Position numbers and translations under genes: made by a program
Source: Boswellia sacra
Taxonomy: Eukaryota > Streptophyta > Magnoliopsida > Sapindales > Burseraceae
Assembly (NCBI GenBank): GCA_013180625.2
Contig: SNVD02011052.1
Coordinates: 124,001-188,000, forward strand
Reading direction: 5' to 3'
DNA: 64,000 bases
Shown: in pieces, positions 9,535-23,012 of the stretch
Layout of the letters: every line of letters starts with the position of its first letter
How positions within the stretch are numbered: the stretch's first letter is position 1
The notes under the pieces: generated by a model
Told to the model about the DNA's origin: nothing
Database searches by the model: none
What the model saw: only the letters and a program-made list of their open reading frames with translations

Positions 9535-11455
9535 TCTGGTCTGACATTTTGGTTATCATGGTCACATAGCTCAACTAGTACTTGAATTGCTAAATAGTGT
9601 TTGTCATTAAATTAGTTAGTATTGCTATCATAATAAATAATATACAGAGTAGCTAACTAAATTTTGTACTTGTCCTAATTTAGCTCTTCATTGCCTATGG
9701 ACCAAAATGAGTGGCAGCTATACTTTTTGCATTTATGGTATAAACCTATATTTAAGAATGGTAAGTAATTAAATGGCATATATGGTTTTTGCATGCTCAA
9801 ACTGTAACTAAAACAATCAAATCAAAAAATCAGAGCTAACACCACAAACTTCACCTTAAACATGAACACAACATGAAAAACTTAATTCCAATGAACACAA
9901 AAGCCAATACAAAGATTCTAGGTCTCCTCAAACAAATCACAGAAACACAAAAACAAAGTCCCAAGCACTATCAGCAGAAGAAAAACCTAAGTAGCATTGA
10001 CCAACTTTAACAAATTCCTTAACTTTGTTAGAAATAAATTAATGAAAATCCAACTAAACAAAAATAGGGCTTTAAACTTAATATTAATTATGGAAGCAGA
10101 GTGCAGTTAAACTAGCTAGCTAGTTTCATCCTTAAAAAGCATTTATGCACATCTTGCAAATCCAAATTCTAATTTCAGCACTTGCTTTTTAATGAAACAT
10201 GCAAGTTGAAAATAACTCATAAACTATGACAACATAATAGGATAGAGGTAATTACATAGTATAAAAGTACCTTCTACTCACAAACGCCAGCTTTTGTGCA
10301 AAGGAAAATATAAACTTGATAAAGTAGCATAACTTCATTGAACTAATGTGCAAAGGAAAGAAGCTTTCGTGTAGAAAAAGGAACCTAAAAAGTTGTAGAA
10401 GCAAAAATTAGATGATGTCTTCTCGATTGTAAGCCAACTTATATTGGGGAAAAAATAATATAAAATGGTGCGGCTCATCACTGTGGCTTAGCTTTTTCAA
10501 ATAAACGAATTAATTAGTCAAAAGAGACAAATTAATTAAATTAAGGTAACCAAACTATACATAAACACATACTTTTATAAAATTTTAAAAAATAAAAAAT
10601 AAACTGATGCAAAAGATGTCATAATGATTTGTATTGAAATTTCTAGAGGAATCTATGAGGTTTCAATAGAATTCTACTTGAGTCTCGTGTTATATGCCTC
10701 CTGCATTATGCCTTCTCAATTCACATAGACCCATCCCTTGACTAAATTTTTTTTAATTTTTACCAAGCAAAAAATGACTTTGTTTTTCCTACCTTATTCA
10801 ATTTGTGCAAATTATCCAGAGACTTGCTAATAAACAAACAATATTTGCATTCTATCATCACTATAAATAAGATTACATGAGCAACCGCCTTGAAGTTTTC
10901 CAATTAACATCACCATTGCTTAACCAAGATAACGTGAGCAACCATGATATTTTCAACTAACCCCACCACTACTTGGACAAAATTTTCAACTTCGAAATAT
11001 TCAAGCTTAATCACATCAAGTACCCAACATTTATCTGATGTCAAGCAAGTATGCTAATTCATAATAAATTAATAAAATACACAACACTAGGAATGCAAAT
11101 TTAATCCTATTTTTAATTGGCTATAAAATAATAGTTGTAAGAGATTATAAAAACAAATTATAAACAGAGTAATTGATTATAAAACCTTAGCACAAGTAAA
11201 AAGAAAATAGGCATAAATAATAAAGTAGAAGACAACAGGGCAAATTTGGAGAATTCACAAGCCAAATAAGAAAAAAAAGGCAAAATCTAAACCATGAAAA
11301 ACAAGTAGACCCACATTTGGGGAAAGGTAACAAAAAGTGTATAAGAAATAAAATCACTACAAGATTGAAATTAGAACTAATTTAAAATACCAAGATAGAA
11401 TTAAGATTGAACTACCGTTCAATCAATCAATGTATTCAGTATCCAAACTTTAGTT
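9535..11455. other. Intergenic, no recognisable gene
   Basis: AT-rich sequence with many stops in all frames. I see no protein motif, RNA gene or paired termini here. Confidence 0.6.
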
Positions 11456-11847
11456 TAACGAGGTTATAATGATTACAATAGCTGCGAGGATGGGGCAGAC
11501 CACTTCTTACCTTAGGTTTCATTGACATGAGAAGCAAATATTTCCTATGAGAGCCCAATGCTTTCAATCAACCTCTATAACACTCAAGACAGAAGAGCTC
11601 ATGGACTAAAGCCTACCAATTCCTCACTATAGAAGATAAATTTTTAAAGATAACGAGGTTATAATGATTACAGTAGCTACGAGGATGGGGCAGACTACTT
11701 CTGACCTTAGGTTTCATTGACATGAGAAGTAAATATTTCTTGTGAGAACCAAATGCTTTCAATCAACCTCTATAACACTCAAGAAAGAAGAGCTCATGGA
11801 CTAAAGCCTGCCAATTCCTCACTATAGAAGATAAATTTTTAAAGATA
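11456..11847. repeat. Tandem duplication, 195 bp x 2
   Basis: Both copies begin taacgaggttataatgatta and end tagaagataaatttttaaag (11456-11650 and 11651-11847), with roughly 8-10 substitutions between them. The function of the duplicated sequence is unknown. Confidence 0.95.
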
Positions 11848-11958
11848 AACTATCACTACCCACCAATAAAATATTGATACAACAACCTGGGTTTCATAAA
11901 CTCTTTTTACAAGTAAATTTGTTAATTTTAGACTTATGCAACTTACTGAATCCAGGCT

Positions 11959-12373
11959 GCAGCTAACATGCAACGAGCTAATCCACGCACTTCCCCTTCG
12001 TGTACAGCTTCCTACACTCCTCTGCCTCCACTACCGTGGAAGACATAGCACCCGCGAGCCAATGTTGGTTCCAGTTCCTCCTATTAACTCTTGCATTTGA
12101 CCCCAGATGTGTGAATTGTTGCCATAAAATTGAAGTTCGAAGCAGGATGCTACCTGGTTGTGGAGGTATGAGTGTAGCCCCTCCAAGCACCAAGAGTTTT
12201 GGGTTTTCAATTTTTGTCCTTTTTTCTGTTTTCAATTTTTTTTTTCTTTTTTGTCTATCAACATTTTCTAATAAACCGGCTAGTCAGGTAGCACTCCATT
12301 GTTCCCCACCCCTTGGATTGATCTAACGGTCTAAAAATAGGGGCATTGAGTGCACCCGTTGCATGTTAGCTGC
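11959..12373. repeat. 415-bp unit bounded by perfect 17-bp inverted repeats
   Basis: GCAGCTAACATGCAACG at 11959-11975 is exactly inverted at 12357-12373, and a few more bases pair outside with one gap (GGC/GCC). The interior has a short open stretch of higher GC and a T-rich block. This looks like a small non-autonomous DNA element, but no target-site duplication is obvious and I do not recognise the family. A promoter-proximal fragment of a host gene flanked by chance is less likely given the perfect arms. Confidence 0.6.
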
Positions 12374-13931
12374 GCCAATATGATGTATTCTACTATAAAA
12401 TTTGTTTTTCCATTGAAAATCACTTTTTTTTTTTTTTACTTCGTAAACGATCTTTAAATCGTATTAAACTAGTTTTTATATAAGTATGGTATAAAAATAT
12501 TTTAGGAAACAAATTAAATATAAAGTTTGTTAGTGTTAGTTGGATATTTAAGTAATTTATCTTAAAAATAAATTTGTAACTTGAAAAATATTTTTAAAAA
12601 AAATGGGGCTCCTTTGGATCAAAGGTGGGGGGCAAATAGCATCGCTTTTCATTTAATACATTTATTTTCTTCTCAATTATACTTACAAGATGGTATCATG
12701 TATAGCCAATTTGGGCCTTAAATGCATATTGCCATTTAACTTGTGTGGACTTTTTCTTGTCAAAAGGTTGGTGCTATTTGCATTGGCTCAATAACTTGAA
12801 AAATACTCCATTTTAAATATTTTTCTTAATTAAAGTTTTGCTCATAATTAAATGTATTTAAAAATCAAAATATAGTAAAAAGGAACCTACTATAAATTTG
12901 TTTCTTTTACAAAGTCTTGTAGACCCACAATAGGTGATATATCATAAAAAAATAAATTTATAATTGTTTCTCAATATTCACAATATTAAAAAAGTTTAAG
13001 AATTAGTTTAGCAAACCAATTTAATTTAAAATTTTAGAAAAGCTTGTTATGAAGGAATACATTCTAACTATAACAAAATTTGTTCTACTTCCAGAGAATT
13101 TTAGCATGTCTCTCTCCCATCTATTCTCAAAGCTCTCAAAAATGAATAAGTCAATTTCCTCAAATTTGGGTTTGTAACCTTCTCTCTTTATAATTTGTAG
13201 GAAAACCCAAAGTTTTACCCTTAAAATTGAACTATTTAAATAAACTTGATATATATGAAAATTTCTTTGAAAAAAAGAAAACTTTTGATTGTTCAAATAA
13301 TGAAAAAGATGAAGAAAGAAACTTTATATCTCAACAAAAGAAAAAAAGAAGTATCATACAAAAATTAATATCTCTAATGGAATTCTATTGGAAAGTGGAA
13401 AATACAAAATAACTCTTTTTGTTGTCTAACAAAAGATAAATAATTGTAAGCAAAAAAGATATTAAGGGGTGATTGATTTCACCGCCTAAGTCTTAAATTT
13501 TAATAGATTTAAGTGACAAGTGATATATATTTTAAATTTGCATTTTAAAGTAATATATCACTTCATGTAATAAACGACAAATTTACAGTTAAATCTAAAT
13601 GAAAATACCTAAATGATGTGTTTCAATTTTATTTGATGAATGTCCATTATTTTAAGTAATAATACTAAAGTAAAAATAAATATAAAATAAAATAATTTTA
13701 TGTTTATATTAAATATTTTTCTTTAATTTATTTATTTTCAAATTTTTAATATTTGTTTTGGATGATTACCATTGCCAATTACCTGTGACGTCACTAGTGA
13801 GCATCTCATGACACCACCAAGTGCCAAACTAGTCCTCTCTTCACAATCTACATGACTGTCCAGATCATTTTTGAAACGAAACTAGTGTTTTGTTGTTGGA
13901 AGCTAAGAAAGATCTGACAACCAAATCTTTT
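12374..13931. other. Intergenic, AT-rich
   Basis: No coding or RNA feature is recognised. The stretch 13460-13640 contains words such as ggggtgattgatttcac that resemble decayed MITE ends, but no paired terminus was found. Confidence 0.5.
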
Positions 13932-14279
13932 TGTTACACACTTTGACACGAATTTGCAGAATTCTGATGTCGTATGTTATGAATAACTTAACAGCAGTTT
14001 ACTATAACGTATATAACAGAGGTGAATAATTGCATAACTTTAGTCAAAATGAAATAGCCTTTATATAGGCATTACATCAACTGAATAAAAACGTAAATCC
14101 ATGAATATAGGACCATGATCTATTACTAAACTATTACTAACTTGTAGAGAAATAACAGGACAACTAATACCTAAGATCACTCGAATGAAGTGACCAAATC
14201 ATGACCAAATCAAAGTCAATAACTTATTCCTAAAGAATATGACACATGATCTACACAATATCTGCATAGAACTCTAACA
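13932..14279 (-). repeat. 3' LTR of the copia element at 13.9 kb
   Basis: Begins TGTTACAC and ends CTAACA on the + strand. Its partner is 18469-18805; both share ttctgatgtcgtatgttat and atgaatataggacca. Confidence 0.93.
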
Positions 14280-14290
14280 TTCCCTCCCTT
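14280..14290 (-). other. Polypurine tract of the copia element
   Basis: The minus strand reads AAGGGAGGGAA immediately before the 3' LTR. This is the plus-strand priming site in retrotransposon replication. Confidence 0.75.
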
Positions 14291-14340
14291 AACTTGAATA
14301 TTGGGAAATATGTAGTTTAATTCTCATGCAGACCCCTCCT

Positions 14341-17300
14341 TCAAACTGGATCTTCAATAGTGCAAACTCTAAGTAGCTCCCTAAGCTTCACAAAACTTGC
14401 CAACTTGAGAGGTTTAGTGAAGATATCAGCCAGTTGATCTACACTTCTAGAGTAAACAAGATCAATAATTCCATCTTTCATGAGATCATGCAAGAAATGA
14501 TATCTCACATCTATGTGCTTGCACCTTACATGTAGAACATAATTCTTTGAAAGCTTAATAGCTGAACTTGTCACAAAATATTTGAGTAGAACCTATTTGC
14601 TTGAACTAAAGCTCCTTAGGAATCTTCCTTAACCAAGGTGTTTGACATGCACAAAAAGCTGTTGCAACAAACTCAGTGTCTGTTGTTGACAAAGTGACTA
14701 TTGATTGCTTCTTTGATGATCGTGAACACATATTTGGATGTACTTTTTCCGTTATCCAAATCTCCTGCGTAATCACTGTCTGTGAACCCAAACATATTAG
14801 AGTTCTATTTCATTTTATAAAACAGACCATATTCAGCAATACTTCGCAAGTAACGTAGAATCCTCTTTGTAGCTTGTAGATGAACTTCTTTTGGACACTC
14901 CATATATTTGCTAATAAGACTAGCTACATATATTATATTAGACCGAGTTGTTGTTCAGTACATCAAACTTCTAACAATTTGTTTATAAAGTTTACTATCA
15001 ACTTCTTTTCCTATAGAGCTTCAAGCCTAACTCAACTAGAGTTGTAATCGGGTTGCAATCCTTTATCTGAAATCTTTCTAAGGTCTCTTGAACATCTTTC
15101 TTTTGAGAAATAAATATCCTAGTAGCTGTATGCACAATTTCTATACCAAGAAAATAGTGCGTCATACCAAGATCGGACATATCAAACTCATGCATCATAG
15201 ATTTCTTAAATTTCTCAAACATAGTACTATCACTTCTGGTAATAATCAAATCATCTACATATAGACATATCACAAGCATATTTCCTTCATTTCTAATTTT
15301 TGTGTAAAGATTATGAGCATATGGACACTTTTTAAAAACTTCCTTCAAGAAACGAGCATCTATACGACTATACCAAGCTGTAGGTGCTTGCTTTAGTCCA
15401 TATAAGGCCTTTTTCAATTTATAAACGTTATACTCACTACCTTTTATAATATAACCAGGAGGTTGATCAATGAATACCTCTTTTTGTAAGTGTCCATGTA
15501 GAAACACTGATTTCACATCAAGTTGGAAAATAGGCCAAGAGTTTTGAGCTGTTACTGCAATCAACAATCTGATTGTATCATGCCTTACAACAGGAGCAAA
15601 TATCTCCTTGTAGTCCACGCTAAATTGTTGTCTGCAGCCTTAGCCACCAAGTATGCCTTGTACTTGTCAACTTCACCATTTTCCTTTAATTTTGTCTTGT
15701 AAACCCACTTCACACCAATTGTTTTCTACCCTTTTGGGAGTTCAATCAATTCCCACGTATTATTTCTCTCAATGCATGCAATCTCCTCATCCATAGCCTT
15801 TTGTCATTTTTGCTCTTTGACAGCTACTTCAAACATTGTAGGATCACAATTTGAAAATAGGACAAAATGTGTAAGTGGATCCTCATTATCAAGTACTGGT
15901 ACTTGATAATTTAACATCCATGCTAGTCTTCTTTTAATTCATTGATAAGGAGAGCTTTCTAGAGTGATATCTTCTACAGATGTTTCTGTTACGACTGATG
16001 TAACAAGTTTTGTCACTTGCAACATAACAAAAGGTACTGAAACTAGTTTTGCTGCTGGTAACACTGCTGCAATTTGTTGTTACTACAAATCTTCATTTTC
16101 ACTATTAAAATCTGCTCAAATTTTCTGTTCAGATGTATTGTTACTCCACAACCAATTTTTCTCCTCATCGAAAACAACATCACGGCTAATGATAATTTTC
16201 TTACTAATAGGATTGTGTAACTTATAAGCCTTTGAACAATCACTAACATCAGGAAAAATACATTTTTCACCTTTGTCATCTAATTTCTTTCTTTTCTCGT
16301 ATGGAACATGGGCATATGAAATACACCCAAACAGCCAAAAATGATCAACGACAGGTTTATGCCCAGTTTATGCTTCTTTTGGAGTTATATTTTGAAGAAA
16401 TTGTGTAAGACACCTATTCAAAATATGAACACTCCAATTAATTGCTTCAAGCCAAAAGTTCTTGAAAATATTACTCTATTGTAGAAGACTTCAAACCATG
16501 TTAAAAATCGTGCGATTCTTTCTCTCACAAACTTCATTTTGTTGAGGTGAATAAGTTGCTGTCAACTATCTTCTGATTCCATGCTTCTCACAAAAATCTC
16601 CAAATGCTTGTTAGTTATACTCTCCACTACGGTCACTATGCAAACTTTAATTGGACAACTAGCTTCCTTCTCAACTAGTGCTTTGAACCTTTGAAAAGTT
16701 GCTAAGGCTTCTGACTTTTCATGCAAAAAATATACTCAGGTTTTCGACTAAAATCATCAATGAAGGATATGAAATACTGTTTAACTCCATTGGAAAGTGG
16801 CTTTATCAGTCCACACAAATCTGAATGCACTAGTTCAAGCACTCTTCTTGCTCTCCAAGTCTTCCTTTTTGGAAAAACATCTCCCTGATTTTTGCTAACA
16901 ACACAATCTTCACAAATCTTTGAAGGAGATTCGAATTTTGGAAGTTTTACTACCATATTTTTCTGTTGCAAGTGTTATAACCCACTAAAATTAAGATAAC
17001 CATATCGGTAGTGCCACAACTATGTTGTCTCTGCTGATTTTGCAGTAAGACATGAGTCATTGATGTGATAGAGATACAACGAAAACATCCGATTAATTTG
17101 CTATCATTTTCACTTGGGCTATCAAACCCATTCTGTTATCTTGGACAAAACAGATTTCATTCTTGATAAAAATCTCATAGCCCTTTTCTTGAAGCTGTCC
17201 AACACTAAGAAATTAGTTTTCAACTCTGGAACATACAAAACATTAGAGATTGAATGCTAATTTCCCTTGGCTTGGATGGAAATCCTTCATCTTTCCATAA

Positions 17301-18370
17301 CTAAAATTGTAGTCATTACCAAACCTAACAGAATTTTTGAAGGATTCATCCAAATAACTAAACAGATTTCTATCACCACACATGTGATTACTGCAACCAG
17401 TGTCTAAATACCATGAATTTCTTTGAGACGCTTCTTTAGTTTGACATACCATAAGAAGGAAAATTTCTTCTTCTTCCTTTTCTACAAAGTTCGACTTCTC
17501 ACCATGATTTTTATTCAAATTTGTATGACATTCAGTACTAATGCAGTCATACCTATGACAGCAGTAACATTCAACCTTCGACTTGTCTCCAGACCTTGAT
17601 TTTTGTCTTGATGAATTCTATCCATCACAGCCTCTCCCTTCTCCTTGGGAATCAATGGCTTTTTTCTTTGATTTTTGGCGCTCATTCTTACCTTTCCAAC
17701 TCTTCTTTCCACATCTAGCTTCTTTGGAATTTGTGGCCGCTTGCAAGGCTTGTTCCTCCTTGTCTTGTTGGATAATTTTTTGCTCATGTACTAACAATGA
17801 GCTTTGCAACTCATCAATTGACAACATGTCAATATCTTCTGATTCTTCAATCACACAAACAACATCATTAAATTTGGATGTGAGAGAACGAAGAATCTTC
17901 TCAACAATGGTAACATCATCAAGCCTTTCTCCATCGATGCATTGCTTATTTGCGATTGTCATCGTTCTTGACATGTAATCTATAATTTATTCATCCATCT
18001 TCATTCGTAGAGCTTCAAACTCAACACGAAGCGCTTGAAGATGTACCCTTTTCGCCCTTGTTGTTGGAACTTCTTTTTCATGGAGTCTCAAATTTGCTTG
18101 GAAGTATCCTTGTTAAGGATTGTTTCCAAGATAGAGCGATCAATAGCTTGGAATAAGTAGTTTTTTACCTTGAGATCCTTCAAACTCTACCCCTCAAGTT
18201 CTGCTTTCTACGTATCTATCAAAGTAACTCCAACTGCTGGTTCAACAATTCTAGTAGTCAAACTTGCCAGTACTCCTTAGACTTGAAGAAATTCTCTATC
18301 AACATACTCCAATGATCATAGTGACCATCAAATCAAGGAATTGCGGCTTGTACATAATTCTCTGAGGCTA
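14341..18370 (-). pseudogene. Copia gag-pol, broken
   Basis: Reading down the minus strand: gag (about 18370-17600, LRSLTSKFNDVVCVIEES type), a protease block with WYLDTGCSNHMCGD (within 17518-17243), integrase with a CEDCV motif, LELVHSDLCG and FIDDFSRK (16971-16702), reverse transcriptase (15618-14998) with FAPVVRHDTIRLL, ALYGLKQAP and the catalytic LYVDDLI, and an RNase H tail with HIDVRYHFLHDLM and ADIFTKPLK (14574-14341). Stops and frameshifts separate these blocks, and parts of the integrase and RNase H are unreadable in any single frame. It is not functional. The RT resembles the Tork/TNT1-like branch, from memory. Confidence 0.92.
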
Positions 18371-18455
18371 TAACTACTCCTGTAGTAAAAGCGACTCTCA
18401 AGCTCACTTTTTCCCTCTTATGGCTCCCTCACATGGCTCTTGTTGGCTAACCGTA

Positions 18456-18467
18456 GCTCTGATACCA
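18456..18467 (-). other. Primer-binding site (tRNA-iMet)
   Basis: The minus strand reads TGGTATCAGAGC, complementary to the 3' end of initiator tRNA-Met, one base inside the 5' LTR. Confidence 0.92.
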
Positions 18468-18468
18468 C

Positions 18469-18805
18469 TATTACACGCTCTGACATGAATTTATAAAATT
18501 CTGATGTCGTATGTTATTAATAACTTAACAGAAGTTTGCTACGACGTACATACCAGAGGTGAATAACTACATAACTTTATTCAAAGTAAAATAACCTTTA
18601 TATAGGCATTATATCAACTGAATAATATCGTGAATCCATGAATATAGGACCACGATCTACCACTAAACCACTACTAACTTGTAGAGAAATAATAGGACAA
18701 CTAATGCCTAAGATCACCCACATGAAGTAACCAAATCAAAGTCAATAACTTATTTCTAAATAATTGGACACATGATCTATACAATATCTGCATAGAACTC
18801 TAAAA
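18469..18805 (-). repeat. 5' LTR of the copia element at 13.9 kb
   Basis: Pairs with 13932-14279. The terminal TG has become TA, and several C-to-T type differences are visible. Confidence 0.92.
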
Positions 18806-21550
18806 CTTTCTTGGCCTTTTTGCAACAGAATGTGGCTTAGAAATCCAAAAATAATTTTATAGGCTTATAGATTGCGTCGAGACGATCATTTTGGTACTAG
18901 TGGTTTTGTTGGACACATGAAACATTTGGCAGGTCATGATGATAAGCACAGTCATTGATGAATAATCATCGGTTCCAGTAGATATTTCAAAATTTTCAAA
19001 ATTTTTAATTTTTCAATTTTGATTAAAATTAATAAATAAAAACATTAAATAGATATATATTTAATTCATTATAAATTATTTTCCATATTCAAATAGTTAT
19101 GTATTTTTATAATAGGTAAGTTTATTATTATTATTTATGTTTTGATTTAATTTTGTTATCTATTTTTAATTTTTAAATTGTATATCATATTAAACATCAA
19201 TATATTTTATTTTTCATAAATGGGGTAAACTTGTCGCATGTAAATTAATTTGACCACTTAACATTCATGGAAAATATAAAAGAAATATATTAATATTAAG
19301 TTTTAAAATTAGGGACAAGGACAAAAAGAACCATTTTACTAACCTTAATTTTGATAAATAGTACAGTCCGAAAATTTGGACCAAAGTGACAGAATAAAGA
19401 GGTGAATACCGTAATTCACTATTTTTATGTGGGAACCCATAACTAAAAAATAGCGACTAGACTATACATTTATTAGAAATAGTAACTAGATTATGTAATC
19501 AGAGTATTCCGGTGCAAACACACATTCACTAAATTAGTAAAAACATTCCCTAAAATTAGTGACTCGACTACACAACCTAAGTAGTCTAATGTGGTCTAGC
19601 ACATCTAGTGCAAACAAATTCACTATTGGGCTACTTTTGCCTCAATAAACTCTAATTTATAAATTTTTAGGTTAGAATGGTAAAGTTGACTATTTTTATC
19701 CAAATTATTCGAATTTCTATTCATTGGAATTAAGGTTATTGAATCGGTTATTGTTGAGCACGCCTCTTAAACTTAGGTGTTAAAAAGTGTTAAGTTCTAA
19801 TAAGTATTAAATGAAAAAAAAAAGGGCTTAAGTAAGAAAAGAAACAAAGCAATAAGAAATAATAAGAGGTAATTGTTTTTTAGTTTGAAGTCTAAATTTA
19901 ACTTATTCTCAAGACTTAGATTGTTTTGTGATATTTGTTATTTTGACTTAAAAAGTTAATCTAAGATATTTTCACCTAAATGAAAAATCTGAATGCAAAT
20001 GTTTGATTGGTTCATATTACTCTTAACTTTCAAAAATAGCCCAATCTAATTCATTTATTATCTTTTATATGCGACTTTAACACAATAATATACTATTTAA
20101 ATAATTACATAGATAATTGTACTATAAATTATTATTTTACTAATTTAAAAAATAATTTATAGTATATAATAATATATTTAAAATTATAAATATTTAAATA
20201 TACTTCAATATTAATTTTTTTCAAAATATTAATGTACAAATATTATTGATATGTCAAAAAATACAAGTGAAAACAACATCAAACAATAAGGATATAAATG
20301 TAAAAATATTAATTTTAGACATTTTAATTCAGATGCTAAAATTCAAAAAACAAATATACCATTTAGATTATATATTCAGATCTATTTAGACTTTAGTTTA
20401 ATTCATATCTTTTCAAATTTTAGACAAAAAAAAAAAGTTGCCATCTAAGTTTACCTATTCAGATGGGGTGTACTGAGGCATTTGGGAAGAAGATTATGTG
20501 AAGGGTGTTGATAAAAATAATTGCAATTCAGTAATAAATAGCCAAATTAGGTGCAATGCTTCTGACCCAAGGTTAATGAAATCACAATGAACCACCTATA
20601 TTTTCAGAAAAGACAAGAAATCCCTGCCATTCTTCAATGTTTTTCGAAATTAACTATCAAATATGCAATAACTTTTTTACCTTTAGATTAGTAGTGAATA
20701 TTGATATTCATAAAATAATTGACAAAAAATTCAATAAAGAATTGTAAAATTGGATAGATAATGTATTTGAAAACTAATACACATTGAGAATTTTAAATAT
20801 GGACAAACATTTATTTTTTCCTGTGGGACACTTAACAACTCGATATCTTGATATTCAACATTTGCAAATCTTAATACTTGTAAGTCTATCGATCTTAGCT
20901 CAATAATTGTCAGTCAGTTAGGCAATAATACTTGATAAAAAATGATCCTTTATTTTCGGCACTTTTTGAATTTTAAAAAAAATAAAAAAATTACAACAAA
21001 TCACCAATATCCGATATCATCAAACTGTATCAACATCATTATTCTTCACCATCATTATTGTTTCACTGGATTATCATCGTAGATTCACTGTTAGCCATCA
21101 AGAAAGCTGGATACGACAAGGTTTTTGGGAACATGCACTTATGCACTTTGCTAAACGATGCTTATTGCAATATGCATATCTTGTGTATTGCAAAAAATTC
21201 TCGAAGTTGTTTTTTAGCAATGTGCGTGCAATGCACGTCGTGAAAATTTGCATTTTACAATGTGTTAAAATGAACGTTATTAAAACTATGAGATTCAGTA
21301 ACGTGCTTATCCTATACGTTCTGAAATATCTTATTTTAATTTTTTTATATTTTTAGTTTATTTCAATTAAGATTTTTAAATATTAAAAATTTTAAGAAAT
21401 AGATGAAATGATTTTAATTTTAAAATTTATGCAAAAATTTGGTAATTTTATTTATTTATTTAAATAAATATTAAAAAATTAAAATAATAAGATAAATATT
21501 TTATTTAAATAATATAATTTTATAGTTAAATATAGATATATTAGAATTTA
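18806..21550. other. Intergenic, AT-rich, no recognisable gene
   Basis: No protein motif, RNA gene or splice structure is seen. Around 19880-20460 there are words such as ttagactttagtttaattc that recall degraded MITEs, without convincing paired ends. Confidence 0.5.
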
Positions 21551-21630
21551 GGACAAATTTCATAGATATAACACGTGTCATATTGTTATATATGACCTCG
21601 TTTTTTTTTTTTTTAATTAGGCACAAATGA
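21551..21630. repeat. Left TIR of the MULE
   Basis: Inverted partner of 27078-27154. Shared words are CAAATTT.ATAGATAT, tgacctcgttttt and taggcacaaatga. Confidence 0.9.
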
Positions 21631-23012
21631 CCCTGGCGTCAGTCTTTGTTTGCATCCGTTACACACATCACGGTTAAAATGGTAATTGAATACATAATTT
21701 TTTTTTATTCTTCACACGTGTAAATGTAACGTTTGGATGGGGTTAAGACACGTGGACATGGTAGGGATATTTTATAATCCCTGAGTTGACCGACACCTAT
21801 TTCTCTCTCCTCTCTCCAATTTTTATTATCTTTCTCCCCTTCTAGAAAACCTTTCGACTTCTCTCTATCTTCTCACTCTATTGTGTCGTCTTCTCCTTCA
21901 ATAAACCTAGGAAAACCTTGACTCACACTCAGACATTCATCCACTCTTCAAGCACCGGTGATGACGGTGGTTGCTGCAATGCACAGTGAAGACAGGGAAA
22001 TCGCAAGCTGCTTGTTGAATGAGAGAGGTTAGTTTGTTTTTGTTTAAAAAAATTGTTTTCGATGGCCGTGTCTTGCATGGCTTCTTTTGTGATTTAAGAA
22101 AACTCTATCTTCTTCGTTGTTTCAATTTTTTTTTTTGAGAAAGTTCATATTCGTTTTGGCTCTGGATGTTGTTGCATTTCATGTTAAGTGCGATGTATGT
22201 GATGTTTTTTGCTTTGTTTTGTGATATTTTATGCGACACTTGTATTCTGTAATATATTCTATGAGTGTTCAGTAAAATATATTTGAGAAGTGTCAGCATG
22301 AAATGGGTTTGATAATGGGTTTTATTTGTGTGTTGTTTTAATAAAAAAATGTTATTGCTTTTCCTTTTTATTGTCCATGCGATTAAATTTTTGGTGCTAT
22401 ATTTAATTATTCTATCCTCACATGAATAAATTGTTATGACAATTTGCCAATAAATGTTGATATGTGTTTCATTTGTGCTCTTCTTGTAAGAAAGCTACTT
22501 GCTTCTTTGGATTTTAAGTGTTAAACATTATGTCTGAATTATGAGTGAAGTACAAGTTTGACTGTGATTTTAGTTTACAAGTATGATGTATTTCTGTTTG
22601 CCAAAAAATGTTGATATGTTATTGTTTTTATTTTGTATAGTGTGTACTATGTTCTAATAATATACTTTGTATAATGTTCCAATTAAATGTTGTATTTATT
22701 GTGATTTTAGTTTAACTTGTGAGCGATGTATGTGGACTATGATCTCTTAATATATACTGTGTACTATGTACTAATTAAAATTTGTATTGACTGCCATTTT
22801 AGTTTATTTTGTGAGTAACGGATGTGCTTTTTTTTTTTTTTCTATTAATATATACTGGAGACCATGATCTAATTAAAATTTGTTTTGACTGTGATTTTAG
22901 CTTAACTTGTGAGTGATTTTTTATTAATATAAATTGTGTACTAAGTTATCCTAGATGGGATAATTGTATGGTTTCAATTTTTTACGTGTTTTTTGTGCTC
23001 AATGCATGCAGG

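Larger units (their letters stand above)
13932..18805 (-). mobile_element. Ty1/copia LTR retrotransposon, complete but decayed
   Basis: Two ~340-bp LTRs (13932-14279 and 18469-18805) flank gag-pol in the minus orientation. Next to the right (5') LTR is a primer-binding site complementary to initiator tRNA-Met; next to the left (3') LTR is a purine tract. The element is flanked by ctttt (13927-13931) and ctttc (18806-18810), a 5-bp target duplication with one change. The LTRs differ at many positions, and the right LTR starts TA instead of TG, so the insertion is old. The order protease, integrase, RT, RNase H marks it as copia. Confidence 0.93.

Noticed and set aside
11978..12326. Open frames of 85 and 108 codons on opposite strands
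   Set aside because: Both lie within the inverted-repeat-bounded unit, overlap each other and match no family I know. Included only as part of that unit.
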